DNA of 64,000 nucleotides, taken from Fidelibacterota bacterium (GTDB lineage: Bacteria; Pseudomonadota; Alphaproteobacteria; Rhodospirillales; Rhodospirillaceae). Both the position numbers and the translations under genes were made by a program. The notes beneath the pieces were generated by a model. It searched no databases, was not told the DNA's origin, and saw only the letters and a list, made by a program, of their open reading frames with translations. Below, piece after piece: positions 24,836-35,519 of the stretch. The stretch's first letter is position 1; every line of letters begins with the position of its first letter. The stretch spans positions 21,476-85,475 of the forward strand of contig CANJPG010000003.1 in assembly GCA_947476065.1 (NCBI GenBank). Direction: 5' to 3'.

Positions 24836-27754
24836 TTACGCCCGCTTCTTCGTTTTCACTGCCGCTTTCAATCGATCCTTCAAAAACTGCCCTGTATAGC
24901 TTTCCTTCACCTGGGCCACGTCCTCGGGAGTCCCCGTCGCGACAATGCGGCCGCCGCCGCTGCCGCCTTCGGGGCCCAGGTCGATGATCCAGTCGGCGGT
25001 CTTGATGACTTCGAGGTTGTGCTCGATGACCACCATCGTATTGCCCTGGTTGACCAGGGTGTGCAGGACTTCGAGCAGCTTGCGCACGTCCTCGAAATGC
25101 AGGCCGGTGGTGGGCTCGTCCAATATATAGAGCGTGCGGCCGGTGGCGCGTTTGCTGAGTTCCTTCGCAAGCTTCACACGTTGTGCTTCGCCGCCCGACA
25201 GCGTCGTGGCCTGTTGGCCCAGGTGGATGTAGCCGAGGCCCACCTGTTTCAGCAGTTCCATCTTCTCTCGGATCGAGGGCACGGCCTTGAAGAAGTCCAC
25301 GCCTTCCTCGACGGTCATCTCGAGCACGTCGGCGATGCTTTTGCCTTTGAAATGAACCTCGAGCGTTTCGCGGTTATAGCGCCGGCCTTTGCAGACGTCG
25401 CAGGTGACATACACATCAGGCAGGAAGTGCATCTCGATCTTGATCAAGCCGTCGCCCTGGCAGGCTTCGCACCGCCCGCCCTTGACGTTGAAGCTGAAGC
25501 GGCCCGGCGCATAGCCGCGCGCTTTGGCTTCGGGTAATTCGGCGAACCATTCGCGGATCGGCGTGAAGGCCCCGGTATAGGTGACCGGGTTCGAGCGCGG
25601 CGTGCGGCCGATGGGCGACTGGTCGATGTCGATGACCTTGTCGAGCTGATTGACACCTTCAATCTTGTCGTGGGGCCCCGGAATATCACGCGAGCCATAG
25701 AGGTGTTTGGCGAGGCCCTTGTAGAGCGTCTCCAGCACCAGCGACGATTTTCCGCCGCCGGAAACGCCCGTCACGCAGGTCATGGTGCCCAGAGGAATAT
25801 CGACGCTGACGTTCTTGAGGTTGTTGGCCTTTGCCCCCTTGATCGACAGCACCTTGCCGTTGCCCTTGCGGCGCTCGGTCGGCACGATCACTTCGCGCGT
25901 GCCGTTGAGATAGGCGGCGGTGAGGCTGTCCTTGGACTTGAGAATGTCGTCGAGCGACCCAGCGGCGATAACATTTCCGCCGTGCACACCGGCCCCCGGG
26001 CCCATGTCCACAATATAATCAGCGGCGCGGATGGCGTCTTCGTCGTGTTCCACCACCAGCACCGTATTGCCGATGTCGCGGAGCCGTCTCAACGTATCCA
26101 AGAGGCGGTTGTTGTCGCGCTGATGCAGACCGATCGAAGGTTCGTCCAGCACATAGAGCACGCCGGTCAACCCCGAGCCGATCTGCGAGGCCAGGCGTAT
26201 GCGCTGGCTTTCGCCGCCGGACAATGTGCCGGAATTTCGCGATAGCGTCAGGTAATCGAGTCCCACGTTGTTGAGGAAGTGCAGGCGGTCGTCGATCTCG
26301 CGCAAAATGCGGCGCGCGATTTCCAATTGTTTGGCAGTGATGGACTTGGGCAGCGCCGCGAACCAGGCGGCAGCGTCGGAGATGCTCAACTCCGAAACAT
26401 CGGCGATGTTCTTCTTGTTGATCTTGACCGCAAGGGCCTCTGGCTTCAGGCGCTGGCCGCAGCAGACTTCGCAGGGCTGGCTGGTCTGATATTTCTCCAA
26501 CTCCTCGCGCATCCAGGCGGACTCGGTTTCCCGCCAGCGGCGCTGCAGGTTGTTGAGCACGCCTTCAAAGGGCTTGCGGGTTTCGTATTTTCGGACGTCG
26601 TCGCTGAACTTGATGGTGATCTCGTCGTCGCCGGTGCCGTTAAGCACGGCACTGCGCACCTTGGCGGGCAGCTTCTTCCACGGCATGTCGATCTTGGCGC
26701 CGTAATGGGCCAGCACGCCTTTGAGCGCCTGGAGGTAATAGGGTGAAGGCACCGACGAGGCGGCCCAGGGCGCCACGGCGCCGTCTTCGATGCTGAGATT
26801 GTCGTCGGGCACCACTAGCACCGGATCGAACAGCATCTTCACGCCCAGGCCGTCGCAGGCCGGACAGGCGCCGAAGGGGTTGTTGAAGGAGAACAGCCGC
26901 GGCTCGATCTCATCGATGGTGAAGCCGGAGACTGGGCAGGCGAACTTGGCCGAGAACACCGTGCGGCCGGCATCGCCCTTCGCATCAGCGTTTTCAGTGA
27001 AGGCGATGCCCTCCGCCAATGCCAGCGCGGCTTCGAAGGATTCCGCTAGGCGGCTTTGAATGCCGTCGCGCACGACGATGCGGTCCACGACCACTTCGAT
27101 GTCGTGCTTGAGCTTCTTGTTGATTGTCGGCACGTCGGCGATTTCGTACAGCGTGCCGTCGAGCTTCACGCGCTGGAAGCCCTTCTTCTGCAGCTCCTGC
27201 AGTTCCTTTTTGTATTCACCCTTGCGGCCGCGGGCGATGGGAGCCAGCAGGTAAAGGCGCGTGCCTTCCGGCATGGCCATGACGCGGTCGACCATCTGCG
27301 AGACGGTCTGGGCCTCGATGGGTAGTCCGGTGGCGGGCGAATAAGGCACACCGACGCGGGCCCACAGCAGGCGCATGTAGTCGTGGATCTCCGTGACGGT
27401 GCCCACCGTCGAGCGCGGGTTGCGGCTGGTGGTCTTCTGCTCGATGGAAATGGCCGGCGACAGGCCCTCGATGGAATCCACATCGGGCTTTTGCATCAGC
27501 TCTAGGAACTGGCGGGCATAGGCCGAGAGGGATTCCACGTAACGCCGCTGGCCCTCGGCATAGATCGTGTCGAAGGCGAGGGAGGACTTGCCCGAACCCG
27601 ACAGGCCCGTGACCACCACCAGCTTGTCGCGGGGTAGATCGACGTTGACGGAGCGCAGGTTGTGCTCGCGGGCGCCGCGCACGCGGATTTCGTGGTGGCG
27701 TTGAGACGAGGGGCCAGAAGCGGATGAAGAAGGAGACTTGCTATTGGGGGGCAT
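24836..27754 (-). CDS. uvrA: Excinuclease ABC subunit A
   Basis: 972 residues, full length. Two ABC-type ATPase halves: Walker [13 protein letters not shown] near residue 50 and [11 protein letters not shown] near 660; signatures [16 protein letters not shown] and [15 protein letters not shown]; zinc modules with paired Cys ([18 protein letters not shown] with CDVCKGRRY). UvrA finds DNA damage and loads UvrB in nucleotide excision repair. The N-terminal 25 residues are a Ser-rich addition. Divergent from ssb, with a candidate LexA site 12 bp before its start. Confidence 0.98.
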   Translation of the reverse strand: MPPNSKSPSSSASGPSSQRHHEIRVRGAREHNLRSVNVDLPRDKLVVVTGLSGSGKSSLAFDTIYAEGQRRYVESLSAYARQFLELMQKPDVDSIEGLSPAISIEQKTTSRNPRSTVGTVTEIHDYMRLLWARVGVPYSPATGLPIEAQTVSQMVDRVMAMPEGTRLYLLAPIARGRKGEYKKELQELQKKGFQRVKLDGTLYEIADVPTINKKLKHDIEVVVDRIVVRDGIQSRLAESFEAALALAEGIAFTENADAKGDAGRTVFSAKFACPVSGFTIDEIEPRLFSFNNPFGACPACDGLGVKMLFDPVLVVPDDNLSIEDGAVAPWAASSVPSPYYLQALKGVLAHYGAKIDMPWKKLPAKVRSAVLNGTGDDEITIKFSDDVRKYETRKPFEGVLNNLQRRWRETESAWMREELEKYQTSQPCEVCCGQRLKPEALAVKINKKNIADVSELSISDAAAWFAALPKSITAKQLEIARRILREIDDRLHFLNNVGLDYLTLSRNSGTLSGGESQRIRLASQIGSGLTGVLYVLDEPSIGLHQRDNNRLLDTLRRLRDIGNTVLVVEHDEDAIRAADYIVDMGPGAGVHGGNVIAAGSLDDILKSKDSLTAAYLNGTREVIVPTERRKGNGKVLSIKGAKANNLKNVSVDIPLGTMTCVTGVSGGGKSSLVLETLYKGLAKHLYGSRDIPGPHDKIEGVNQLDKVIDIDQSPIGRTPRSNPVTYTGAFTPIREWFAELPEAKARGYAPGRFSFNVKGGRCEACQGDGLIKIEMHFLPDVYVTCDVCKGRRYNRETLEVHFKGKSIADVLEMTVEEGVDFFKAVPSIREKMELLKQVGLGYIHLGQQATTLSGGEAQRVKLAKELSKRATGRTLYILDEPTTGLHFEDVRKLLEVLHTLVNQGNTMVVIEHNLEVIKTADWIIDLGPEGGSGGGRIVATGTPEDVAQVKESYTGQFLKDRLKAAVKTKKRA

Positions 27755-27765
27755 ACTGAATAAAT

Positions 27766-27780
27766 GTTCTCGTTATGTTT
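27766..27780. promoter_or_regulatory. Candidate LexA (SOS) box upstream of uvrA
   Basis: GTTC-N7-GTTT, one mismatch from the alphaproteobacterial LexA consensus GTTC-N7-GTTC. It lies 12 bp before the uvrA start and 163 bp before ssb. An SOS-controlled uvrA/ssb divergent pair is well known in other proteobacteria. No other site of this form is obvious in the 188-bp intergenic region. Confidence 0.5.
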
Positions 27781-27942
27781 CGCTGTTGGTTTCCTTCTTA
27801 CCTTGATCGGTGCAGGAGGGCAACGGCGGATTAAGCGATTGAAATATAGTAGCTATTTATCCTTCCCCGGAACGCCTGCGGCCTTTAAGGTGCGGGAATA
27901 TCCGTAACGAGACGAGTCCCACGGGACAAGCAGGAGAGCAGC

Positions 27943-28437
27943 ATGGCCGGCAGCGTCAACAAAGTCATCCTTATCGGCAATCTGGGTAAGGACCCCGAGG
28001 TGCGCAGCATGCAAAACGGCGGCAAGGTCGCCAACCTGTCCCTGGCCACCTCCGAAAGCTGGCGCGACAAAGCGACCGGTGAGCGCAAGGAAAAGACCGA
28101 GTGGCACCGGGTGGTAATCTTCGGGAATCTCGCGGAAATCGCCGAGAAATATCTGAAGAAGGGCAGCAAGGTCTACGTAAGCGGCAGCCTGCAGACCCGC
28201 AAGTGGACCGACCAGTCCGGCGCGGAAAAATACTCGACGGAAGTCGTGCTCCAGGGCTTTGGCGGCGAACTCACCATGCTCGACGGCAAAGGCGGCGGCG
28301 GCGGTGGCGGCATGGGTGACGACGCGGGCGGCGGCGGCTGGGATTCGGGCCCGGACTACGACGCGCCCAAAAGCGGCGGCGGTGCGAAGAAGGGTGGCGG
28401 CGGCCGCGACCCGATGGACGACGATATTCCGTTTTAA
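27943..28437 (+). CDS. ssb: Single-stranded DNA-binding protein
   Basis: 164 residues. OB-fold (about 1-112) with [16 protein letters not shown], the [19 protein letters not shown] strand-loop region, and a Gly-rich linker of about 40 residues ending in the acidic tip MDDDIPF that recruits replication and repair proteins. Binds ssDNA as a tetramer. GGAG lies 8-10 nt before ATG 27943. The stretch 28438-28706 after it has no gene that I can support. Confidence 0.98.
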   Translation: MAGSVNKVILIGNLGKDPEVRSMQNGGKVANLSLATSESWRDKATGERKEKTEWHRVVIFGNLAEIAEKYLKKGSKVYVSGSLQTRKWTDQSGAEKYSTEVVLQGFGGELTMLDGKGGGGGGGMGDDAGGGGWDSGPDYDAPKSGGGAKKGGGGRDPMDDDIPF

Positions 28438-28706
28438 AAAACGGGACGCAGCCTGATCACCCTGACGCTAAGTAAAGCACCCGAGATCGTGTCTGATCTC
28501 GCGCATGGAGCGATGCCTGCATAAGGAGCATGCATCCGCAAACGCCCGTGAAAAACCGGTAATGATGAATTGAGGCCGGGTTATGGCATACCGGTGCCAG
28601 TACCAAACGACCGGTCCTGGGCGATTGTTCCACAGAGAACCAAAGATCGACGCTCCTGTCCCCGGTCAGCAGATCGCCACCATTACCTTTGAGTGGACGG
28701 GGGACA

Positions 28707-30284
28707 ATGCCGGGTCAGTTTTCACAGCTCTTGATGCGCGCGTGCCGTGTGCTTGTGTTTGCAACCGCCGCGCTCACGGCTTGCGTCGCGGCAACAAGCG
28801 CCCAGGCCCGTTGGTTAAAAGCCGAAAGCCCACTGTTCGCGATCTACAGCGAGGGCGGCGAAAAAGAGCTGCGCAACTACACTCAGCGCCTTGAGGAATA
28901 CGACGGCCTTCTGCGCACCATGACCGGCACCACGGCGGCGCCGTCACCCAATAAACTCACGATCTACCTCGTGCGCAACAACGCCCAGCTGCGGGAAATC
29001 TCGGCCCATGCGGGGCCGGACGTGCAAGGCCTTTACCTCGCGTTGACCTCGGGCACGCTAGCGATTGCCGTGCGCGAAGACATCGGCAGCTCGAAGTGGC
29101 TGTCGGCGCAGTCGATCATGTTCCACGAATACACCCACCACTTCGTCTATCAGTATTATCCGGCGCAATATCCGCAGTGGACCAGCGAAGGCCTGGCTGA
29201 ATATTTCTCGTCGGTGAAGTTCAAGCCCGAGACCATCGAAGTCGGGCAGTTCCAACTGGCGCGCGTCTATCCCTTGCGCACCAAGGACTGGCTGCCGGTG
29301 GCGCAACTGTTCAATCCGCCGCCCGGCAAGAACATGAACATGTTCTATCCCGAGAGCTGGCTGGTTACCCACTACATGATGGACGATTCCCAACGCCGGA
29401 CGCAGCTGCACAGCTTTCTGCAGGACATCGGCCGCGGCGAAGATACCGCCGCCGCTTTCCAGGCCAACTTCGGCATGGACTTCAAAGCCTTCGACAAGGT
29501 GATGAAAAAATACCTGGCCAAGGGCCAAGTGCTGGTACGCGCCGTGCCCCGCAATGCCGTTCGCCCCGAGGTCGTCATCACCGAAATGCCGGCCGCCGCC
29601 GACGAGTTGCTGCTGCCGGGAGCGCGCTTCATCGCCGAGAGCATGCTGCCGGTGGAGGAAGAAGACCGCGCCATGGGCAGCAAGACTCTGACCCAGGTGC
29701 GCAAGGAGGCGGCCAAGTTCCCGGACGATGCCCTGGCCCAGCGCACCCTGGCCGCCGGTGAAATGCTCTACGGCAGCTACGACACCGCCGACGCCATCCT
29801 CGACAAGCTGCTCGCGCAGCGCCCGAACGACCTCGAGGCGCTCTACACCAAGGCGGCGCGCTATGTGGTACAGGCCGAGCGCGCCCCGGCCTTGCGGGCC
29901 GAACTGCTGGCCAAAGTGAAGCCGCTGGCGGGCCGGATCGACAAGCTAGATCCCAATCACTACCCGTCGCTGTATCTCTATGCCCTGGGGGCCCTGGCCG
30001 ACGGCAAGCCGCCGAGCGAGAACACCCTCAATGTCCTCAAGCTGGCCCACAAGCTGGCGCCCCAAGTGGACGAGATCAGCCTGGAGGCCGCCATCGCCCT
30101 GTCCAAGGCCGACCAGCCCAAGGATGCCCGCCATCTGTTCGAAATGGTCGCCTACGGCCCTAATGCCAACAGCCGCAGCCGCTATGCCCGCCGCCTGTTG
30201 TCCCAGGTGGGCGCCGGCCAGCAGAACGCCTCCCAGGCCGCCGACAAGGACGGCTCCGCCCAGAAGGTAAGCGCCGAGAAATAG
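28707..30284 (+). CDS. Exported HExxH putative metallopeptidase with TPR-like C terminus (DUF1570-like)
   Basis: 525 residues from ATG 28707, the first start with a G-rich ribosome site; ATG 28734 is possible. Signal peptide ends near SAQARW. Residues about 30-250 contain MFHEYTHHFVYQYY, a zinc-binding HExxH, followed 16 residues later by Glu in TSEGLAEYF, the third ligand expected of a gluzincin; the arrangement resembles DUF1570 proteins. Residues about 330-490 are helical repeats of TPR type (FPDDALAQRTLAAGEMLYGSYDTAD; RPNDLEALYTKAARY). Probably a periplasmic peptidase with a protein-binding tail; the substrate is unknown. Stands alone upstream of gyrA. Confidence 0.8.
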   Translation: MPGQFSQLLMRACRVLVFATAALTACVAATSAQARWLKAESPLFAIYSEGGEKELRNYTQRLEEYDGLLRTMTGTTAAPSPNKLTIYLVRNNAQLREISAHAGPDVQGLYLALTSGTLAIAVREDIGSSKWLSAQSIMFHEYTHHFVYQYYPAQYPQWTSEGLAEYFSSVKFKPETIEVGQFQLARVYPLRTKDWLPVAQLFNPPPGKNMNMFYPESWLVTHYMMDDSQRRTQLHSFLQDIGRGEDTAAAFQANFGMDFKAFDKVMKKYLAKGQVLVRAVPRNAVRPEVVITEMPAAADELLLPGARFIAESMLPVEEEDRAMGSKTLTQVRKEAAKFPDDALAQRTLAAGEMLYGSYDTADAILDKLLAQRPNDLEALYTKAARYVVQAERAPALRAELLAKVKPLAGRIDKLDPNHYPSLYLYALGALADGKPPSENTLNVLKLAHKLAPQVDEISLEAAIALSKADQPKDARHLFEMVAYGPNANSRSRYARRLLSQVGAGQQNASQAADKDGSAQKVSAEK

Positions 30285-30616
30285 CGCTCTATTGCGGCGC
30301 ACAAAATGGCGCGGCCCAATCGGCCCCGCCGGCCTATCAGCCGAAATTTAACCACAATCGGTGGAGGGTTGCTCGCCCCCGAGTCTCGCGCTTGCAGCGA
30401 GGCATTCAACCCAGCCGCCCGTTGGAGATTTCCGAGCTGCTTGGCGACATTTTCAGCGTATTCATGAATTGCTCGAATAAAGATACATAATACACTGTTA
30501 TTAATGAATTAAATATTTGTTCCGAGCGCCCTAGCCCGCCCACCTTCGGCCCGCGCGGCTAAAGCCAACTAACGTTATGATCGGGCTTGTGAATCTGGTA
30601 GATTTTACAGGTTGGA

Positions 30617-30637
30617 GCGGCCCCAGTCAGGGGCCGC
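30617..30637 (+). other. Perfect 8-bp hairpin in the 461-bp region upstream of gyrA
   Basis: GCGGCCCC and GGGGCCGC enclose a 5-nt loop, about 110 bp before the gyrA start. No T run follows. The rest of 30285-30745 holds no supportable gene; 30440-30520 is a distinctly AT-rich patch likely to contain promoter elements, although I cannot fix a -35/-10 pair. The hairpin may lie in the gyrA leader. Confidence 0.4.
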
Positions 30638-30745
30638 CCATGGGGACGTTTGACGCAATATTTAGTAAGACCCTTTCCCTGGGTGCAATGCAGCATCTGG
30701 TCGGAAAAGGGCGAATTTTGGGTGTGATGACATGCGAGTGATCCG

Positions 30746-33580
30746 GTGAGCGATAGCCCTATTCCGAGCGGTCCCAGCGACCCTAAAGATCCCCCCAAGG
30801 GCCCAAACGTCCCACCCACCGGCGGCGCCAATCCGCCGGCCTTCGACATGATCCCGGTCACCATCGAAGACGAGATGCGCCGCAGCTATCTCGATTACGC
30901 CATGAGCGTGATCGTGGCCCGCGCGCTGCCGGATGTCCGCGACGGCCTGAAACCCGTCCACCGCCGCATCCTCTACGGCATGAAAGAGGCGGGCTATGAG
31001 TTCAACAAGCCCTACCGTAAGTCGGCGCGCATCGTCGGCGACGTCATGGGTAAGTACCACCCCCACGGCGACCAATCGATCTACGACGCCATGGTGCGCA
31101 TGGCCCAGGACTTCTCGATGCGCGTGCCGCTCATCGATGGCCAGGGCAACTTCGGCTCCATGGACGGCGACCCGGCGGCGGCGATGCGCTACACCGAATC
31201 GCGCCTGGCCAAGCCGGCGCACTCGCTGCTCGACGACATCGACAAGGACACCGTCGACTTCCAGCCCAACTATGACGAAAGCGAACACGAGCCGGTGGTG
31301 CTGCCGGCGCGCTTCCCCAACCTGTTGGTCAACGGCGCCGGCGGTATCGCCGTCGGCATGGCGACCAACATCCCGCCCCACAACCTGGGCGAAATTATCG
31401 ACGCCACCTGCGCCTTGATCGATGACCCGGCGACCACTGCTGAACGCCTGATGGAAATCGTGCCGGGCCCGGACTTCCCGACCGGCGGCATCATCCTGGG
31501 CCAGTCCGGCAGCCGCGCGGCCATGATGACGGGCAGGGGCTCGGTGATCATGCGCGGTCGCTGCGAGATCGAAGACATCGGCAAGGACAAGCAGGCCATC
31601 ATCATTACGGAAATTCCGTACCAGGTGAACAAGTCCTCGATGATCGAGAAGATCGCCGAGCTGGTGCGCGACAAGCGCGTCGAGGGCATCAGCGACCTGC
31701 GCGACGAGTCAGATCGCCGCGGCGTGCGCGTGGTTGTTGAAATCAAACGCGGCGACATCGCCGAAGTGGTCCTCAATCAGCTTTATAAATTCACGCCGCT
31801 GCAATCGAGCTTCGGCGTGAATATGCTGGCCATCAACGGTGGCCGGCCAGAGCTGATGAACCTGAAGCAAATCCTTCAGGCCTTCATCACCTTTCGCGAA
31901 GTGGTTATCCGCCGCCGCACGGTCTACCTACTCAACCAGGCCCGCGACCGGGCTCACGTGTTGGTGGGCCTGGCCATTGCTGTCGCCAACCTCGATGAAG
32001 TCATCAAGCTGATCCGCGCCGCCAGCGATCCGGCGACCGCCCGCGAGCAATTGATGGCGCGCGATTGGCCGGCGAATGACGTCGCTCCATTGGTGGCATT
32101 GATCGACGAGCCGGACCGCAAGGTCATCGACGGCAAGTACAAGCTGTCGGAAAACCAGGCCAAGGCCATTCTCGATCTGCGCCTGCACCGTTTGACAGGT
32201 TTGGAGCGCGACAAGATCCACGCCGAATTGACGGAAATCGGCACCGAGATCGCCGCCTATCTCGAAATTCTGCGCAGCCGCGCGCGCCTGTTCGAAATCA
32301 TGCGCGAAGAGCTGGTGGAGATGAAAGCCGAGTACGGCACGCCGCGCCGCACCACCATCGAGGAACTGGAATTCGAGACCGACATTGAAGACCTGATCCA
32401 GCGCGAGGACATGGTGGTCACGGTAACCAACGCCGGCTGGATCAAGCGCGTGCCGCTGTCCACTTACCGCGCGCAGCGCCGCGGCGGCAAAGGCCGTGCC
32501 GGCATGGCCACCAAAGACGAGGATTTCGTCCGCGCGCTCTATATCGTCAACACCCATACGCCCGTGCTGTTCTTCTCGACCCTCGGCATGGTCTACAAGC
32601 TGAAGGTCTACAAGCTGCCGGAAGGCACGCCGCAGAGCCGCGGCAAGGCCATGGTGAACCTGTTGCCCTTGAAGGAAGGTGAGACCATCTCGACGGTCAT
32701 GCCGCTGCCCGAGGACGAAAGCACCTGGGGCCAGCTCAACGTCATGTTCGCCACGGCGTCGGGGAACGTGCGCCGCAACGATCTGTCGGACTTCACCAAC
32801 GTCATGCGCAACGGCAAGATAGCCATGAAGCTGGAAGAGGACGGCCCGGGCGGTGTGGACCGCCTGATCGGTGTGTCCACCTGCGACGACAAGAACGACG
32901 TGCTGTTATCCACACGCCAAGGCAAGTGCATCCGCTTCGAGGTCAGCGACGTGCGTGTGTTCGCCGGACGCTCGTCTGTCGGCGTGCGCGGCATCAAGCT
33001 GGCGGAAGCCGATGAAGTCATCTCGATGTCGATCCTGAAACACGTCGAGTTCGACACCGAGAGTCGCGACGCCTACCTCAAGATGGTGCGCAAGATCCGC
33101 GGGGCCGACGAAGCTGAAGGCGGTGCCGATGATACCGTCGATACGGGCAAGGTCTTGACCGAAGAAGAGTTCAAGCGCTTCGCGGCCAGCGAGGAGTACA
33201 TCCTCACCGCCACCCGCAAGGGCTTCGGCAAGCGTACCTCGGCTTATGAATACCGCATCACCGGCCGCGGCGGCTCAGGGATAGTCTCCATCGCCACCAG
33301 CAAACGTAATGGTGACGTGGTGGCCTCGTTCCCGGTCGGCGACAAGGACCAGGTGATGATGATCACCGACGCCGGGCGCCTGATCCGTATTCCGATCGGT
33401 GACGTGCGCGTGGCCGGACGCTCGACCCAGGGTGTGACACTGTTCGCCACCGGCGAGGACGAACACGTGACCTCGGTCGCCCATCTACCGCTCGAAGAAG
33501 GCGGCGAGGGCGATGCGGGCGATGGTCCTGACGTTCAGGATACCGACGTTCCAGGAACAGAGACCGCTGCCGAAGGCTGA
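30746..33580 (+). CDS. gyrA: DNA gyrase subunit A
   Basis: 944 residues from GTG 30746; a Pro-rich 35-residue N-terminal addition precedes the conserved [17 protein letters not shown]. Catalytic Tyr lies in [10 protein letters not shown] (about residue 149). The C-terminal beta-pinwheel carries the GyrA box QRRGGKG, and the chain ends in an acidic tail. Gyrase introduces negative supercoils. In the quinolone region the sequence is [10 protein letters not shown]: the position equal to E. coli Ser83 is Gln (residue 110), whereas Asp87 is kept (residue 114). Followed by coaD after 49 bp. Confidence 0.98.
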   Translation: MSDSPIPSGPSDPKDPPKGPNVPPTGGANPPAFDMIPVTIEDEMRRSYLDYAMSVIVARALPDVRDGLKPVHRRILYGMKEAGYEFNKPYRKSARIVGDVMGKYHPHGDQSIYDAMVRMAQDFSMRVPLIDGQGNFGSMDGDPAAAMRYTESRLAKPAHSLLDDIDKDTVDFQPNYDESEHEPVVLPARFPNLLVNGAGGIAVGMATNIPPHNLGEIIDATCALIDDPATTAERLMEIVPGPDFPTGGIILGQSGSRAAMMTGRGSVIMRGRCEIEDIGKDKQAIIITEIPYQVNKSSMIEKIAELVRDKRVEGISDLRDESDRRGVRVVVEIKRGDIAEVVLNQLYKFTPLQSSFGVNMLAINGGRPELMNLKQILQAFITFREVVIRRRTVYLLNQARDRAHVLVGLAIAVANLDEVIKLIRAASDPATAREQLMARDWPANDVAPLVALIDEPDRKVIDGKYKLSENQAKAILDLRLHRLTGLERDKIHAELTEIGTEIAAYLEILRSRARLFEIMREELVEMKAEYGTPRRTTIEELEFETDIEDLIQREDMVVTVTNAGWIKRVPLSTYRAQRRGGKGRAGMATKDEDFVRALYIVNTHTPVLFFSTLGMVYKLKVYKLPEGTPQSRGKAMVNLLPLKEGETISTVMPLPEDESTWGQLNVMFATASGNVRRNDLSDFTNVMRNGKIAMKLEEDGPGGVDRLIGVSTCDDKNDVLLSTRQGKCIRFEVSDVRVFAGRSSVGVRGIKLAEADEVISMSILKHVEFDTESRDAYLKMVRKIRGADEAEGGADDTVDTGKVLTEEEFKRFAASEEYILTATRKGFGKRTSAYEYRITGRGGSGIVSIATSKRNGDVVASFPVGDKDQVMMITDAGRLIRIPIGDVRVAGRSTQGVTLFATGEDEHVTSVAHLPLEEGGEGDAGDGPDVQDTDVPGTETAAEG

Positions 33581-33629
33581 GCTATAATTCGCGGCCAGAC
33601 TCAACGTAGTGAGACTTGGGGGATAAGAC

Positions 33630-34154
33630 ATGGCGAAAAAACCGCAAGCTCCGAGCGGGCGCTATAAGGTCGCGGTTTATCCGGGCACCTTCGATCCCAT
33701 CACCAACGGCCACTTGGATATCATCAGCCGGGCGGTCAAGCTGGTGGACCGGCTGATTGTCGCGGTGGCCGTCAACATCGGCAAGGGGCCGCTGTTTTCC
33801 CTCAAAGAGCGCGTGGCCATGTGCAAGCGCGAGGTCGAGCACCTCAAGCTGAACGGCACCACGGTGGAAGTGCTGCCGTTCGACAACCTGCTGATGGATT
33901 TCGTCACCGGCCACGGCGCTGACCTGATCATCCGCGGCCTGCGCGCGGTCTCGGACTTCGAATACGAGTTCCAGATGGCGGGCATGAACACCCGCATCAA
34001 CGGCAAGGTCGAAACCATGTTCCTGATGGCCTCCGAGCGGAACCAGTTCATCGCCTCGCGCCTGGTCAAGGAGGTCGGCCGTCTGGGGGGCGACATCTCC
34101 AGCTTCGTGCCGGCGGACGTCAACCGCAGCGTCCGGGCCAAGTACAAGGTCTGA
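33630..34154 (+). CDS. coaD: Phosphopantetheine adenylyltransferase
   Basis: 174 residues. Nucleotidyltransferase fold with the (T/H)xGH-type motif in YPGTFDPITNGHLDII, the LIIRGLRAVSDFEYEFQMA segment, and the ISSF-V terminal motif near FVPADVNRSV. Transfers AMP from ATP to 4'-phosphopantetheine in the penultimate step of CoA synthesis. A 10-residue basic N-terminal addition is present. GGGGGA lies before ATG 33630. Downstream of gyrA and upstream of a cyclophilin gene, a common alphaproteobacterial order. Confidence 0.97.
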   Translation: MAKKPQAPSGRYKVAVYPGTFDPITNGHLDIISRAVKLVDRLIVAVAVNIGKGPLFSLKERVAMCKREVEHLKLNGTTVEVLPFDNLLMDFVTGHGADLIIRGLRAVSDFEYEFQMAGMNTRINGKVETMFLMASERNQFIASRLVKEVGRLGGDISSFVPADVNRSVRAKYKV

Positions 34155-34271
34155 TTTTCCCCGTTATTTCCAAGGTTTTGCCATTATTTCCCGCCACGAT
34201 TGGCTCCCTTGTCTAATGGGAAGGCTGACGTTATGACTGTGCGGCTTTTTTGAGGGTATGGCTTGAATTCA

Positions 34272-34889
34272 ATGATGCGCAGATTTTCCCGACTTACGTT
34301 CATTCGCGGGGCGAGCCTTTTGGCCGCTGCGGCTGCTTTGCCGCGCGCCATTCTTCCGGGACGTGTATTGGCGCAGGCACTGACGCAGCCGAAGGAGATT
34401 TTGGACTTGGAAAATACACTCTACCTCGACCTGGAATACGGCCGCGTCGTTATCAAGATGCATCCCGAGCTGGCGCCCAAACACGTGGCGCGCGTCAAGG
34501 AACTGGTGCGCGAAGGCTTCTACGACGGCGTCGTCTTTCACCGCGTCATCGACGGCTTCATGGCCCAGACCGGCGACCCCAAGGGTAACGGCACCGGCGG
34601 CTCGGGCACCAAGATCCCGGCCGAGTTCAACGACGGCAAACATACGCGCGGTGCGGTATCCATGGCCCGTTCGGCTAACATCAACAGCGCCGATAGTCAG
34701 TTCTTCATCGTACTGGGCGACAGCGACTTCCTCGACGGCCAGTATACCTACTGGGGCGAAGTCACCTCGGGCATGGAATTCGTTGACCGTATTAGGAAGG
34801 GCGATCCCAACGAAAACGGTTCCGTGCCCTATCCCGACCGCATCGTGCGCCTGCAGGTCGCCGCCGACGTCAGCAAGAGCAGCGGCTGA
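34272..34889 (+). CDS. Exported cyclophilin-type peptidyl-prolyl isomerase
   Basis: 205 residues from ATG 34272 (TTG 34263 is also in frame). The N terminus has RRFSRLTFIRGASLL and a hydrophobic stretch, a possible Tat-type or ordinary signal peptide cut near LAQA. The cyclophilin domain shows the VVFHRVIDGFMAQTGDP motif (catalytic Arg and Phe), FNDGKHTRGAVSMARSANINSADSQFFIVLGD, and WGEVTSGMEFVD. It should assist folding of periplasmic proteins. Its stop codon overlaps the proposed CTG start of the next gene (CTGA). Confidence 0.93.
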   Translation: MMRRFSRLTFIRGASLLAAAAALPRAILPGRVLAQALTQPKEILDLENTLYLDLEYGRVVIKMHPELAPKHVARVKELVREGFYDGVVFHRVIDGFMAQTGDPKGNGTGGSGTKIPAEFNDGKHTRGAVSMARSANINSADSQFFIVLGDSDFLDGQYTYWGEVTSGMEFVDRIRKGDPNENGSVPYPDRIVRLQVAADVSKSSG

Positions 34890-35437
34890 CCCTCGACGTT
34901 ACAACACCGCGCCTAATCCTCGTCGCCGCGACAGCCCTCTCGGCGCGTGCCGGCGCCAGTGACCGCGCGCGCTTCGCCGACATCCTCGCCGCCGACATCC
35001 CCGCCAGCTGGCCGCCGGCGGTGTTGGCCGACGTGCAGGACTATTTCGCCAGCCAGCTGGAAAAGGGCGCCGCCGTGCCCGGCTGGTGGTGCTGGTACGC
35101 CATTCAGAAAAGCCCGCGTGTACTGATCGGCAGCGCCGGATTCACTGGTCCGCCCGACGACCAGGGCACCGTGACGATGGGCTATAGCGTGACGCCCGGA
35201 TTTGAAGGACTCGGTTACGCCAGCGAGATGGCCGCGGGGCTGATCGGATGGCTGCTCACCAGCGACCAGGTGAAACGCGTGCATGCCACCACCTTCGAGC
35301 GCCACTTCGCCTCCATCCGCGTGCTCGAAAAGAACGGCTTTGAATGCCGTGGCGTCAGCTCAGAGGATGCAGCTGCTTCGGACGACGACCGCCAGGGCCG
35401 TGGCACGTTGATGCTGTTCGTGCGGGAGATGGACTGA
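34886..35437 (+). CDS. GNAT-family N-acetyltransferase with proposed CTG start
   Basis: The conserved GNAT start (TPRLILVAATALSA, FADILAADIPASWPPAV) is encoded from about 34907, upstream of the first GTG/TTG at 35018-35023. In that frame the only usable initiator after the previous gene is CTG 34886, in a CTGA overlap with the cyclophilin stop codon, giving 183 residues. The acetyl-CoA part includes GYSVTPGFEGLGYASEMAAGLIGWLL and FASIRVLEKNGFECRG. Likely acetylates an amine on a protein or small molecule (RimJ-like); acceptor unknown. A GTG/TTG start would delete the first beta strand. Confidence 0.82.
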   Translation: MTLDVTTPRLILVAATALSARAGASDRARFADILAADIPASWPPAVLADVQDYFASQLEKGAAVPGWWCWYAIQKSPRVLIGSAGFTGPPDDQGTVTMGYSVTPGFEGLGYASEMAAGLIGWLLTSDQVKRVHATTFERHFASIRVLEKNGFECRGVSSEDAAASDDDRQGRGTLMLFVREMD

Positions 35438-35444
35438 GGGAAGG

Positions 35445-35519
35445 TGGTGAGCCGGGATGGGATCGAACCATCGACAACCGCATTAAAAGTGCGATGCTCT
35501 ACCACTGAGCTACCGGCCC
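35445..35519 (-). tRNA. tRNA-Lys (anticodon UUU)
   Basis: 75 nt on the minus strand with encoded CCA. The acceptor stem has 7 pairs with one G-U; D arm contains AGCTCAGTGGTAGAG; anticodon loop CTTTTAA gives UUU; TPsiC arm contains GGTTCGATCC. Convergent with the GNAT gene, 7 nt from its stop codon. The 227 bp that follow (35520-35746) hold no gene. Confidence 0.97.

Noticed and set aside
33583..33588. TATAAT between gyrA and coaD
   Set aside because: Perfect -10 hexamer, but nothing like a -35 at 16-18 bp upstream; coaD may simply be co-transcribed with gyrA.
34263..34265. TTG start for the cyclophilin gene
   Set aside because: ATG 34272 is nine bases further on and sits directly before the RRFSRLTF signal sequence; no ribosome site favours TTG.
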